Below are positions 42,001 through 50,792 of a DNA stretch of 64,000 nucleotides, in pieces. The DNA comes from Chryseobacterium elymi (GTDB lineage: Bacteria > Bacteroidota > Bacteroidia > Flavobacteriales > Weeksellaceae): NCBI RefSeq assembly GCF_003385495.1, contig NZ_QNUH01000011.1, positions 1 to 64,000 of the forward strand, in the 5' to 3' direction. A program made the position numbers and the translations under genes. Numbering within the stretch: position 1 is the stretch's first letter; every line of letters starts with the position of its first letter. The notes below the pieces were generated by a model. That model saw nothing but the letters and a program-made list of their open reading frames with translations, did not search any database and was not told where the DNA came from.

Positions 42001-42867
42001 ATGGCAAACTTAAAAGAAATACGAGGTAGAATTACGTCAATTTCATCTACGATGCAGATTACACGTGCTATGAAAATGGTTTCCGCAGCGAAGCTTAAAA
42101 AAGCACAGGATGCAATCGTAATGTTAAGACCTTATTCTGAAAAGCTGCAGGAACTTATCCAGAATGTAAATTCTAGCTCTGATCCTGATCAGGTTTCTGT
42201 CTATGCTCAAAAAAGAGAAGTGAAAAGGATTCTTTTCATCGCTGTTACTTCAAACAGAGGTCTTGCAGGAGCTTTCAACTCATCTATTGTGAAAGAGCTT
42301 AACAACCAGTTCAAAGAGAAATCTCAATACGACGTTGAAGTTCTTACCATCGGTAAAAAAGCTTATGATGCTGTTAGAAGAACTCGTGCAGTATATTCCA
42401 ATGAAAGTGCTGTTTTTGACAACTTAAACTTTGATACAGTATCTCACGTTACTGAAGGAGTAATGAACAGCTTTAGAGAAGGTAAATTTGACGAAGTTTA
42501 TTTGATTTACAATAAATTCGTTAATGCTGCTACCCAGGAAGTAACCGCTGAGCAGCTTCTTCCTATTTCTATGGCCGAAAAAGCTGAAGAAACCCAGGTA
42601 GAAACAGATTATATCTTTGAGCCAAACAGAAATGAAATTCTTGACAATTTGATCCCTAAAGCGATCAAAACCCAGGTTTTCAAAGCGGTTTTAGATTCAG
42701 TTGCCTCTGAGCATGGAGCGAGAATGACGGCTATGCACAAAGCTACGGATAACGCCCAGGCTTTAAAGAACGATCTTGTGATCTTCTACAACAAAGCGAG
42801 ACAAGCTGCCATTACAAACGAAATCTTGGAAATCGTTTCAGGAGCAGAAGCTTTGAAAAATTCATAA
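42001..42867 (+). CDS. atpG: ATP synthase F1 subunit gamma
   Basis: The 288-residue rotor shaft. The N-terminus ANLKEIRGRITSISSTMQITRAMKMVSAAKL and the C-terminus (ARQAAITNEILEIVSGAEAL) are the two halves of the coiled coil; FIAVTSNRGLAGAFN is the central motif. It is the last gene: the beta and epsilon genes (atpD, atpC) are not in this operon or window. Confidence 0.97.
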   Translation: MANLKEIRGRITSISSTMQITRAMKMVSAAKLKKAQDAIVMLRPYSEKLQELIQNVNSSSDPDQVSVYAQKREVKRILFIAVTSNRGLAGAFNSSIVKELNNQFKEKSQYDVEVLTIGKKAYDAVRRTRAVYSNESAVFDNLNFDTVSHVTEGVMNSFREGKFDEVYLIYNKFVNAATQEVTAEQLLPISMAEKAEETQVETDYIFEPNRNEILDNLIPKAIKTQVFKAVLDSVASEHGARMTAMHKATDNAQALKNDLVIFYNKARQAAITNEILEIVSGAEALKNS

Positions 42868-42888
42868 GAGTTATTTTAACATAATATT

Positions 42889-42913
42889 AAAGCATCGATA
42901 TTGTCGATGCTTT
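42889..42913 (+). terminator. Terminator of the ATP synthase operon
   Basis: AAAGCATCGA / TCGATGCTTT, perfect 10 bp, 5-base loop, then a T run. It lies 22 bases after the atpG stop. Confidence 0.9.
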
Positions 42914-42934
42914 TTTTGTTATTTATATTTTATC

Positions 42935-42942
42935 TATCTTTG
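42935..42942 (+). promoter_or_regulatory. -7 box of the CorC-like gene promoter
   Basis: TATCTTTG fits TAnnTTTG, 27 bases before the ATG at 42970. Confidence 0.5.
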
Positions 42943-42969
42943 TAAACTAAAATATTATACAACTTCTAA

Positions 42970-44328
42970 ATGGACTCGGATATAGTCAGGCTTTTGCTAG
43001 CCTTATTTCTTGTATTACTAAATGGCTTTTTCGTAGCCGCAGAATTCTCAATTGTTAAGGTTCGTTATTCACAGATCCAGTTAAAAGCAGCCGAAGGTAA
43101 CTCTATGGCAAAACAGGCAGAGCATATTATCAAGCATCTTGATGAATACCTGTCTGCTACACAGCTCGGTATTACCCTGGCATCTCTTGCATTGGGTTGG
43201 GTAGGGGAAAGTGCCCTACATCACGTAGTTGAAAGTGTTTTCCACTCTTTGAATGTGGAACTTACCCAGACCACAATTACCACAATTTCAGTAGTCACAA
43301 GCTTTGTATTAATTACAGTGATGCATATTGTATTTGGTGAGCTTATCCCGAAATCTATTGCAATTAGAAAATCGGAAGCAACCACAATGGCTACAGCAGT
43401 TCCATTAAGAATTTTTTACACGGTTTTCAAACCATTTATCTGGTTGATGAACCTAATGTCAAATACATTTCTAAGATTAATTAAGATTCATCCGGCTTCC
43501 GAACAGGAAATTCACTCCACTGAGGAGCTTCAGCTTTTGGTAAAACAGAGCGCTGACAGCGGTGAGATTGAAGAAGAGAACTATGAGATCATCAAGAATG
43601 CATTTGATTTTACAGATCATTCTGCCAAGCAGATCATGGTACCAAGACAGAATATCACGTCTATTGATTTTGAAGAAGATATTAATGAAATTATCAACAA
43701 GATCATGGATAGCGGTTATTCCCGTATTCCTGTGTATCTTGATTCCATAGATAATGTGATCGGGATTTTTTATACCAAAGAGATCATCAGGGAATTTGTA
43801 AAGAGAAAAGGAGACCTTAATCATGAAGATCTTAAAGATCTTATGCGTGATGCATTTTTTGTGGTAGGAAGCAAAAAAATTTCTGATCTCCTGAAGATTT
43901 TCCAGCAAAAAAAACAGCACCTTGCAATAGTTATTGATGAGTTTGGAGGAACTGAAGGTATTATCACTTTAGAAGATATTCTGGAAGAACTTGTGGGGGA
44001 AATTCAGGATGAAGAAGACGATGAAGATAAGCTTGTAGATAAAATAGGGGATAATATTTATTGGGTTCAGGCCACACAGCCGCTGGACGAAATTAATGAA
44101 CATTTACCTAAAAAACTGCCTCTTTCCGAAGAAAGTGAATACAACTCATTGGCAGGATTTATTCTGCACGAACTCGAAGATATTCCTGAAGAAAATGATG
44201 AGTTTGACTTGGAAAATTATCATTTCAAGATTCTGAAAATGAATAATAAGAGCGTGGAGCTCGTAGAATTAGTATATAAAGGGCCGAACATTCTTAATGA
44301 TCTGGCTGATAAAATAGGAGAAGTTTAA
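42970..44328 (+). CDS. CorC/HlyC-family transporter-like protein (DUF21-CBS)
   Basis: A 452-residue membrane protein: DUF21 (CNNM) domain with about three or four helices (1-185), paired CBS domains (about 205-330, with VPRQNITSIDF and GYSRIPVYLDSIDNVIGIFY), and the CorC/HlyC domain at the end (about 350-440). These proteins are linked to magnesium or cobalt efflux in several bacteria; older names such as hemolysin are misleading. GldE of gliding bacteria has the same layout, but no motif makes that assignment safe. The next gene, clpS, starts 10 bases downstream. Confidence 0.88.
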   Translation: MDSDIVRLLLALFLVLLNGFFVAAEFSIVKVRYSQIQLKAAEGNSMAKQAEHIIKHLDEYLSATQLGITLASLALGWVGESALHHVVESVFHSLNVELTQTTITTISVVTSFVLITVMHIVFGELIPKSIAIRKSEATTMATAVPLRIFYTVFKPFIWLMNLMSNTFLRLIKIHPASEQEIHSTEELQLLVKQSADSGEIEEENYEIIKNAFDFTDHSAKQIMVPRQNITSIDFEEDINEIINKIMDSGYSRIPVYLDSIDNVIGIFYTKEIIREFVKRKGDLNHEDLKDLMRDAFFVVGSKKISDLLKIFQQKKQHLAIVIDEFGGTEGIITLEDILEELVGEIQDEEDDEDKLVDKIGDNIYWVQATQPLDEINEHLPKKLPLSEESEYNSLAGFILHELEDIPEENDEFDLENYHFKILKMNNKSVELVELVYKGPNILNDLADKIGEV

Positions 44329-44338
44329 AAAGGTAGAA

Positions 44339-44644
44339 ATGATTTTTTATAACAGCATAAAAGATTACGAAAATCCAAAACGACAGTATGAAGAAGAAGT
44401 GCTGGTTTTGGATGACACAGATGAAGTATATAAACTGGTTCTCCATAATGATGATATTCACACATTTGATTATGTGATAGACTGCCTGATTGAGATCTGC
44501 AAACATACCCTGGAGCAGGCAGAACAATGTACAATGCTTGTACATTACAAAGGCAAATGCACAGTAAAAACAGGATCTATGGATCTTCTTAAACCCATGC
44601 ACGAAAAACTTATTTCAAGAGAATTAACAAGCGAAATAGTATAA
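44339..44644 (+). CDS. clpS: ATP-dependent Clp protease adaptor ClpS
   Basis: A 101-residue ClpS. It recognises N-degron substrates and delivers them to ClpAP/ClpCP. The binding-pocket motif KLVLHNDDIHTFDYVIDCL and the HYKGKCTVKTGS region are clear. The N-terminal 25 residues are a flexible charged extension. It is translated from the same message as the CorC-like gene (10-base gap) and followed by its own terminator. Confidence 0.93.
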   Translation: MIFYNSIKDYENPKRQYEEEVLVLDDTDEVYKLVLHNDDIHTFDYVIDCLIEICKHTLEQAEQCTMLVHYKGKCTVKTGSMDLLKPMHEKLISRELTSEIV

Positions 44645-44648
44645 ACGG

Positions 44649-44670
44649 AACTCTGCCATCTGGCAGAGTT
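44649..44670 (+). terminator. Terminator after clpS
   Basis: AACTCTGCC / GGCAGAGTT, perfect 9 bp with a 4-base loop, followed by TCTTATT; 4 bases after the stop. Confidence 0.8.
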
Positions 44671-44705
44671 TCTTATTAAAAGCATATTTTTTAAAAAAAA
44701 ATATA

Positions 44706-44718
44706 CACTTATTGGTGA
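44706..44718 (+). promoter_or_regulatory. CACTTATTGGTGA motif upstream of the metallopeptidase gene
   Basis: The sequence shares 11 or more bases with the inverted motif at 33796-33815 and lies 60 bases before the ATG. A weaker -7-like box, TATATTAG, follows at 44739-44746. Confidence 0.4.
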
Positions 44719-44778
44719 AAAATTTCACTGAATTTATTTATATTAGCAAGTAAGACACAACATTTTAAATATAAATAA

Positions 44779-46626
44779 ATGAACCAAAAAATTATTTCGC
44801 TGGTTCTTGGCGGTATATTATGCTGTTCAGCATTAAACGCTCAGGAATCATCTTTTGAAGCTCCTGCTAAAAACTGGATCAAAGAAAACTCAAGAAATTT
44901 AGGAATCCCGGAATTTAGCGGATTAACATTAAGTTCGGTACGCAAAAGCAATACAGGTGAAACTCTTCGCTTTCAACAAATGGTAAAAAACGTTCCTGTT
45001 TTTCAGTCCGAAATTGTAGTCCATTTCAACAAATCCGGTAAAATAAGCTATACAGGTACAGAAAGTTTGAAGAAGAATCTGAAAGATATCCATACAGTCC
45101 CTTCCATTTCTGCTTCTGATGCTTTTAAAAAGGCTATAGTTGCCTCCAAGGCACAAGGTGAGATTATCTATCAGGAAAATAAATTGTTCGTCTATGTTAC
45201 AGAAGAAGGAGATACTAAACTGGTCTACAGGGCTGTAATCAATCCTTATGAGAACTCCGGAAGCTGGGAAACCATTGTTGATGCCAAAACAGGTGAAGTT
45301 ATAAGCATTAAGGATATTTCTGTATACCATCACAGACACAATGATGATTCTCATACCCCTAAAAAGAAAAAAGAACCTAAGAGAGAAAAGATAATAAGTT
45401 TTAAGGCTTCAGGTTCGGGATATGTGTTTGATCCGGATCCTTTATCTAAAACAGGATCAGCTTATGGAGGTAATTTTGCAGATAATAATGATGTTACCAA
45501 CACAAATCTGGATAATGCAAGGACATTGGTAACCCTATCCGATATAGAATTTGCCAATAATGTTTATAAATTAAAAAATGCTTATGTGGAAATAAGAAAT
45601 ATAAGCGCACCTAATACAACTCTTTTTACGCAGGCTACCAACCAGTTTTTATTCAACAGAAGTGAGTCGGGTTTTGAAGCAGTAAATGTCTTCTGGCATA
45701 TAGACAAGAGCATGAGGTATATTAATGAAACATTAGGAATTACCTGTAGGCCGGCTACCAATGCCGGGGCGGTTCTTTATGATCCACATGGCTTGAGCGG
45801 ATCCGATAACTCTAGGTATACCACTTCTGGAACACTGGAATTCGGCCAGGGTGGAGTAGATGATGGTGAAGATGCAGATGTGATTCTTCATGAACTGGGA
45901 CATGGAATTCATCATTGGCTGTCCGGAGGGGTCTCCAATGCAGATGGCTTGAGCGAAGGTTGCGGCGACTATTGGGCACAGTCTTACAGCAGAAGCTTAA
46001 ACCAATGGTCTTCATCTGATCCCGAATACAACTGGGTGTTCAGTTGGGATGGACATAATCCTTTCTGGGATGGCAGAATAACCAATACTACAATGACATA
46101 TCCGGGATCCGGATCTTATTACAGTAAAGCTCAGATTTGGTCTGCAGCGCTGATGAGAATTTATAACAGAATAGGAAAAGAGAAAACAGACAGAGCCTTC
46201 TTGGAAGGGCTGGGTTTAACGACTTCAACGACGAATCAGCAAAATGCGGCGATTGCCGTAAGACAGGCCGGCATTGATATGCTGGGGCAGTTCGGATTCA
46301 ATTGTAATGATATTACTGCTATGACAGAGGAATTTACAGCTGCAGGATATGTACTTCCTGAATTTAGCTGTACACTGGCTACCAAAGAAACAGTTAAAGA
46401 AACTCCCGTGTCAGTATATCCAAATCCGGTTTCTGATGTTCTGATCGTTTTATTGAAAGGAAACAAAGAAGAAAAAGCCGAAATTTATAATATGGAAGGC
46501 AGGAAAGTAATGGAAACGACGATAGGAAATAACAATAACAGAATTGATGTCTCAAATCTTCCGGCTGGAAATTATATTCTGACTGTAAAAGAAATTGAAC
46601 TATCTGCAAAATTCATTAAAAAATAA
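44779..46626 (+). CDS. Secreted M36-like (fungalysin-type) metallopeptidase with type IX sorting domain
   Basis: A 615-residue exported zinc endopeptidase. Order: signal peptide (1-20, NAQ), a prodomain with an FTP-like motif (about 25-190; RFQQMVKNVPVFQSEIVVHFN), a catalytic domain with the zinc motif His371-Glu-Leu-Gly-His375 (ADVILHELGHGIHHWLSGG) and a downstream EGCGDYWAQS, then a C-terminal sorting domain (about 540-615) with VYPNPVSDVL and a final NYILTVKE...KFIKK. The sorting domain directs export through the type IX secretion system and surface anchoring or release. It has its own promoter region with a motif shared with other secreted proteins. Confidence 0.9.
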   Translation: MNQKIISLVLGGILCCSALNAQESSFEAPAKNWIKENSRNLGIPEFSGLTLSSVRKSNTGETLRFQQMVKNVPVFQSEIVVHFNKSGKISYTGTESLKKNLKDIHTVPSISASDAFKKAIVASKAQGEIIYQENKLFVYVTEEGDTKLVYRAVINPYENSGSWETIVDAKTGEVISIKDISVYHHRHNDDSHTPKKKKEPKREKIISFKASGSGYVFDPDPLSKTGSAYGGNFADNNDVTNTNLDNARTLVTLSDIEFANNVYKLKNAYVEIRNISAPNTTLFTQATNQFLFNRSESGFEAVNVFWHIDKSMRYINETLGITCRPATNAGAVLYDPHGLSGSDNSRYTTSGTLEFGQGGVDDGEDADVILHELGHGIHHWLSGGVSNADGLSEGCGDYWAQSYSRSLNQWSSSDPEYNWVFSWDGHNPFWDGRITNTTMTYPGSGSYYSKAQIWSAALMRIYNRIGKEKTDRAFLEGLGLTTSTTNQQNAAIAVRQAGIDMLGQFGFNCNDITAMTEEFTAAGYVLPEFSCTLATKETVKETPVSVYPNPVSDVLIVLLKGNKEEKAEIYNMEGRKVMETTIGNNNNRIDVSNLPAGNYILTVKEIELSAKFIKK

Positions 46627-46645
46627 AAAACTTAAATAAATCTTT

Positions 46646-46671
46646 AAATCCGGTGTTTAGACATCGGATTT
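46646..46671 (+). terminator. Terminator of the metallopeptidase gene
   Basis: AAATCCGGTGT / ACATCGGATTT (one G-U pair), 4-base loop, followed by TTTTTTG, 20 bases after the stop. Confidence 0.8.
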
Positions 46672-46725
46672 TTTTGTTATGCCAAATTCTGTAAGGATTG
46701 TTTTATTTGCATTCATCTAAAATAG

Positions 46726-46733
46726 TATATTTG
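46726..46733 (+). promoter_or_regulatory. -7 box of the udk promoter
   Basis: TATATTTG fits TAnnTTTG, 26 bases before the udk ATG; a TTG lies 16 bases further upstream. Confidence 0.55.
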
Positions 46734-46759
46734 TACCAACTATAAAGAAACAAAAAAGA

Positions 46760-47374
46760 ATGCTTGTAATAGGAATTGCCGGAGGAACAGGATCCGGCAA
46801 AACTACAGTTGTTGATAAGATACTGCAACAGCTTGATATTGAAGGAATGAATATCCTTTCTCAGGATAATTATTATCATGACAACCCGAATCTGACACTG
46901 ACCGAGAGAGAGGCACTCAATTATGATCATCCAAAGTCAATAGATTTCGATTTAATGATAAAACATGTAAAAGCTTTAAAAAATAATGAGTCTATAGAAC
47001 AGCCTATTTACAGCTTTGTTACCCATTCCCGAACCGGCGACCACGTCACTGTAGAACCTAAAAATGTATTGGTAGTAGAAGGTATTCTGGTACTTACAAA
47101 CAAAGAACTGCTGAAAGAATTTGATTTAAAAGTATTCGTTCATGCAGATTCTGACGAAAGGCTGATCAGGAGGATCAGACGCGACACTCAGGAAAGAGGA
47201 AGAGACTTAGGAGAAGTCCTTCACCGTTACCAGACCACACTGAAGCCAATGCATCAGGAATTCATAGAACCATCGAAGAATGAAGCCGATTTGATCATTC
47301 CGAATATGAGGCAGAATTCCGTAGCGATTGATTTTTTAACTACTGTTATTAAAAATTCGTTGAGAAAACATTAA
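46760..47374 (+). CDS. udk: Uridine kinase
   Basis: A 204-residue uridine/cytidine kinase of pyrimidine salvage. P-loop GGTGSGKT (residues 8-15), LSQDNYYHD with the substrate-binding Asp, NYDHPKSIDFDLM and VEGILVL are all family motifs. The next gene starts 1 base after its stop, so the two are translationally coupled. Confidence 0.95.
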   Translation: MLVIGIAGGTGSGKTTVVDKILQQLDIEGMNILSQDNYYHDNPNLTLTEREALNYDHPKSIDFDLMIKHVKALKNNESIEQPIYSFVTHSRTGDHVTVEPKNVLVVEGILVLTNKELLKEFDLKVFVHADSDERLIRRIRRDTQERGRDLGEVLHRYQTTLKPMHQEFIEPSKNEADLIIPNMRQNSVAIDFLTTVIKNSLRKH

Positions 47375-47375
47375 A

Positions 47376-47732
47376 ATGGAAGAAAATAAACTTATTAAAG
47401 ATATTCAGCCGAAATCTGAAACATTCAAAATTATCCAGAAATATGTTCTGAATAAATATACCATTACGATCTGTATGTTTCTGGTATGGATGATTTTCTT
47501 TGATAAAACCTCTTTCCTTGTTATTAATGAACTGAACGGTGAAATCAGCCGATATGAAGACCAGCTGGAATATTATAAAAAAGAGTACGAAAAAAACGAT
47601 ACTTTTTATAAAAAGCTGATGAATAATAAGTCGGAAAAAGAAAAATACGCGAGAGAAAATTATTTCATGAAAAAACCGGATGAAGAAATCTTCATTTTGG
47701 TAGTAGACAGTGCAAATAGCGCTAAAAAATAA
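47376..47732 (+). CDS. FtsB/DivIC family septum formation protein
   Basis: A 118-residue bitopic membrane protein: cytoplasmic N-terminus (1-25), one membrane helix (about 28-47, ITICMFLVWMIFF), a periplasmic coiled coil (about 48-85; EISRYEDQLEYYKKEYEKN), and the FtsB/DivIC closing motif KEKYARENYFMKKPDEEIFIL. It should act with FtsL and FtsQ/DivIB in the divisome. Start 1 base after udk. Confidence 0.9.
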   Translation: MEENKLIKDIQPKSETFKIIQKYVLNKYTITICMFLVWMIFFDKTSFLVINELNGEISRYEDQLEYYKKEYEKNDTFYKKLMNNKSEKEKYARENYFMKKPDEEIFILVVDSANSAKK

Positions 47733-47741
47733 GAATTTGAA

Positions 47742-47871
47742 ATGTGAATAGTCAATTGTAAACTTAACCATTGACTTGCGAAGCAAAATTCACCATTCAC
47801 AATGAAAAATTATAACTGAAATAGTGAATTGTCAATGGTTAATAGTCAATTTTTCCAAATTCACCATTCAC
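47742..47871. repeat. Composite repeat region between divIC-like and mutA genes
   Basis: The spacer holds a perfect 12-bp inverted repeat (TTAACCATTGAC at 47764-47775, GTCAATGGTTAA at 47831-47842) and a perfect 15-bp direct repeat (AAATTCACCATTCAC at 47786-47800 and 47857-47871). The 30 bases at 47764-47793 recur in reverse at 57439-57468 with 27 of 30 identical. Confidence 0.75.
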
Positions 47872-47887
47872 CCATAATAAACAGCCA

Positions 47888-49048
47888 ATGTCAGCAGATA
47901 TACTTCCAAACTGGGAAAATTTAGTAAAAAAACAGCTTAAAACAGAAGACATTTATTCCATCCTAAATAAAGAAAATCTGGAAGGAATTGATGTGAAACC
48001 TTTTTACAGTGAAGTTCCGAAACCATTGGCAAACTTGCCGAAAGTTGAAGAAAATACTCATTTGGTAGCAAGATATCACGAAAGTCTGGAAGAAGATGTA
48101 TTTGCGTTTATTTTAGACCACAACGTAGAAAATCTTGAACAGAAAACAATCTTTGTCAATAATAAAAATCTTGCCGGCCATATTAGTCCAAAAGATGAAG
48201 ATCAGTATTTTTCACTGATTGATGTGTTTAATGAAAAGGAAGGCATTATTGATGATCAGCTGGCCAAAGAACTTTTGTCAAAAGATTTTAGAAGAAACAT
48301 CTGTGTTGATATTTCACTTCATCAAAATGCCGGAGCGGCAATTTACCATCAGTTGGGAATTGCACTGGCAAAGACAAATGAACTTGCTGAAGTTTATGGC
48401 TCTGAAATTCTGAAAAAACTGATTTTCAGAATAGCCGTCGGAGGAAATTATTTTTTCGAAATGGCTAAGCTGAGAGCCTTTAAAATAGTTTTTAACCAAA
48501 TTTCCAAAGAATATGGTTTAGATGAAACACCTTATATTTTTGCAGAAACCTCTTTAAGGAATAAAGCTGTTGCAGACAGTGAAAATAACCTGATCCGTTC
48601 AACATTGGAGTTGGCTTCTGCAATGATTGCAGGGGCAGATGCGGTGTTCAGTAACAACTATCTTGTAAACAGAAGTACCGATAACTCCGAAGAAATTTCC
48701 TTTAAGCAGCAGATTGTTCTCGCTTATGAAAGCATCATTAATGTATTTGAAGACGCTTCAAATGGAAGCTATTATGTAGAAGACATTACCCGCCAGATTG
48801 CAGAAAAATCATGGGCACTGTTCGTTGAAATAGAAGAAGCAGGCGGCTATCTTGAGCTTTTAAAGCAGGGAATTATTCAGAAAAAGATCTATAGCCACGC
48901 TGTTGAAGAGCAAAAATGGGTGGAAGAAGGTAAAATAAAGTTGATAGGAGTCAATTTATATCCTAAATTAGACGTTAAAAGATCTATAGCTGATCTTTAC
49001 AGCGAAAAAGAAATAAAAGCCGTACGTTGGGCTGAAATGTTTGAGTAA
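47888..49048 (+). CDS. mutA: Methylmalonyl-CoA mutase small-subunit-like protein
   Basis: A 386-residue protein of the methylmalonyl-CoA mutase substrate-binding TIM-barrel family (VDISLHQNAGAAIYHQLGIALAK, RIAVGGNYFFEMAKLRAFKIV, SMIAGADAV-like ASAMIAGADAVFSNN, DASNGSYYVEDITRQIAEKSW). It lacks the cobalamin-binding C-terminal domain, as the inactive beta/small subunit does, and is shorter than the family's usual small subunit. The catalytic large subunit (mutB) does not follow; instead DinB and methyltransferase genes overlap or abut it. The partner must be elsewhere. Confidence 0.85.
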   Translation: MSADILPNWENLVKKQLKTEDIYSILNKENLEGIDVKPFYSEVPKPLANLPKVEENTHLVARYHESLEEDVFAFILDHNVENLEQKTIFVNNKNLAGHISPKDEDQYFSLIDVFNEKEGIIDDQLAKELLSKDFRRNICVDISLHQNAGAAIYHQLGIALAKTNELAEVYGSEILKKLIFRIAVGGNYFFEMAKLRAFKIVFNQISKEYGLDETPYIFAETSLRNKAVADSENNLIRSTLELASAMIAGADAVFSNNYLVNRSTDNSEEISFKQQIVLAYESIINVFEDASNGSYYVEDITRQIAEKSWALFVEIEEAGGYLELLKQGIIQKKIYSHAVEEQKWVEEGKIKLIGVNLYPKLDVKRSIADLYSEKEIKAVRWAEMFE

Positions 49049-49488
49049 TGAAAGAAAAACTGATTGACCTTTTTGAATACACCCATCATTTTAACAAAGA
49101 AATGATAAAATATATTTCAGAAAACAAGCCGAAAGTTGATGAAAAAACAATCAGCCTGATCAATCATACATTGAATGCCCAACAGATCTGGAATTCAAGA
49201 ATATCGGGTGAAAAATCATTTGAAGTCTGGCAAGTCAATCCTTTTGAGTCCCTTCACGAAATTAATCAGCAGAACTTTCTTAAAAGTATTGATATCATCC
49301 AAAAATCTGATCTGGATCAAAGAGTGGAATATCAAAATTCAAGAGGAACAAAATTTGAAAACAGTATTTTTGAAATGCTTTTTCATGCCATAAACCATTC
49401 AACCTATCATCGGGGCCAGATCAATTCCCTTCTAAAGCAAAGCAGTATTGATCCGTTACTGACAGATTATATTTTTTATAAAAGATAA
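49048..49488 (+). CDS. DinB family protein
   Basis: A 146-residue four-helix-bundle protein of the DinB group. The three metal-binding histidines are His40, His117 and His121 (SLINHT, FHAINHSTYHRGQ). Members are usually thiol-dependent transferases or have unknown functions. It overlaps the mutA stop by one base and is followed immediately by the methyltransferase gene. Confidence 0.88.
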   Translation: MKEKLIDLFEYTHHFNKEMIKYISENKPKVDEKTISLINHTLNAQQIWNSRISGEKSFEVWQVNPFESLHEINQQNFLKSIDIIQKSDLDQRVEYQNSRGTKFENSIFEMLFHAINHSTYHRGQINSLLKQSSIDPLLTDYIFYKR

Positions 49489-50655
49489 ATGTTATCTGAG
49501 AAATCTGTGGGAAATAAAATAGTAAACCAATACATTCAAAACTACATCAATGTAAATCTAAATTCGGATTTGCACGCACTATTATTAAAAAAATCCCCCT
49601 TTCCGGACGTTTCCATGCAGGAAATTGTTCAGCAGATCAAAGGAAAACAGACAGCCCAAAAGAAATTCCCTTTTCTGCTGAAAGACGGAATTATATTCCC
49701 GCCTCAGCTTAATTTGGAACAATCGTCTTCAGAGAAAACCGCGCTTTATAAATCACAGATTCTGAAAGGGAATAAATTCATTGATCTGACCAGCGGTTTT
49801 GGAATTGATGCCTATTATCTGTCCCAAAATTTTGAAGAAGTTATTTTAGTAGAACAAAATGCTGAATTATTGAATATTGTAGAACACAATTGGGGAATTT
49901 TAAACCGGAAAGCTACATTCATCAACCAAAATCTGGAGGATTTTTTGAACATCAATAAAGAGTATTTCGATGTCATCTATTTAGATCCTGCAAGAAGAGA
50001 CCAGAACAAAAATAAAGTCTTTCTGCTAGAAGATCTTTCACCTGATATTCTTCAAATCAAGGAAAATCTGCTTATGGCAGCTGATCAGGTGGTTATAAAA
50101 TTGTCACCGTTAATAGATTTGAAATATCTGGCCTCAGCCTTACCTGATATTTTCAGGATTGAAATTATAGCGGTAAAAAATGATGTCAAGGAAGCAGTCA
50201 TTTTTCTGTCCAATGAAAATAGAGAAGAGATAAAGGTTAATTGTATTAATCTGGAAAGTGAAGAATCTTCTTTTTTATTTAAATTCGGAGAGGAAGAAAG
50301 TGCCCAGGCAGAATATTCTGAGCCTGAAAAATTCATATATATTCCCAATAACAGTATTTTGAAAGCAGGTGTTTTTAATTTGGTTTCAGAGAGATTCGGG
50401 CTTAAAAAACTTCATCCCAATACCCATATTTATACTTCAGTTCAAAAGATCAATGATTTTCCCGGCAGAGTTTTAGAAGTGCAAACTATTGAATCTAAGC
50501 AGATTAAAAAGAAAGAGCAGTTCAATATCATTTCGAAAAATTATCCTTTAAAACCAGAAGATATCAAAAAGAAATATGGTATAAAAGACGGTGGTGAGCA
50601 CTATCTTATTTTTACACAATCCAAAAAAGGTAAAATTATTTTAAAATCAGTATAA
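49489..50655 (+). CDS. Class I SAM-dependent methyltransferase with THUMP-like end
   Basis: A 388-residue protein: N-terminal helical part (about 1-85), a Rossmann methyltransferase core (about 95-240; GNKFIDLTSGFGIDAYYLS binds SAM, IYLDPARRDQNKNKVF is the catalytic DPARRD-type motif), and a C-terminal domain (about 290-388) of the THUMP-like kind. The substrate is likely RNA, by analogy with related families; this is an inference. It directly follows the DinB gene without a gap. Confidence 0.82.
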   Translation: MLSEKSVGNKIVNQYIQNYINVNLNSDLHALLLKKSPFPDVSMQEIVQQIKGKQTAQKKFPFLLKDGIIFPPQLNLEQSSSEKTALYKSQILKGNKFIDLTSGFGIDAYYLSQNFEEVILVEQNAELLNIVEHNWGILNRKATFINQNLEDFLNINKEYFDVIYLDPARRDQNKNKVFLLEDLSPDILQIKENLLMAADQVVIKLSPLIDLKYLASALPDIFRIEIIAVKNDVKEAVIFLSNENREEIKVNCINLESEESSFLFKFGEEESAQAEYSEPEKFIYIPNNSILKAGVFNLVSERFGLKKLHPNTHIYTSVQKINDFPGRVLEVQTIESKQIKKKEQFNIISKNYPLKPEDIKKKYGIKDGGEHYLIFTQSKKGKIILKSV

Positions 50656-50792
50656 AAATGTTGCCGAAAAAAGCAGGATTTCTTACTTTTGGGCAATCAA
50701 AAATTTAAGAATGAAATCGTTTGCTGCTAAAATAATTATAATCAGCTAAAATAATGCGATTCCATATGACATTTAAAAAATAAATTTTACAT

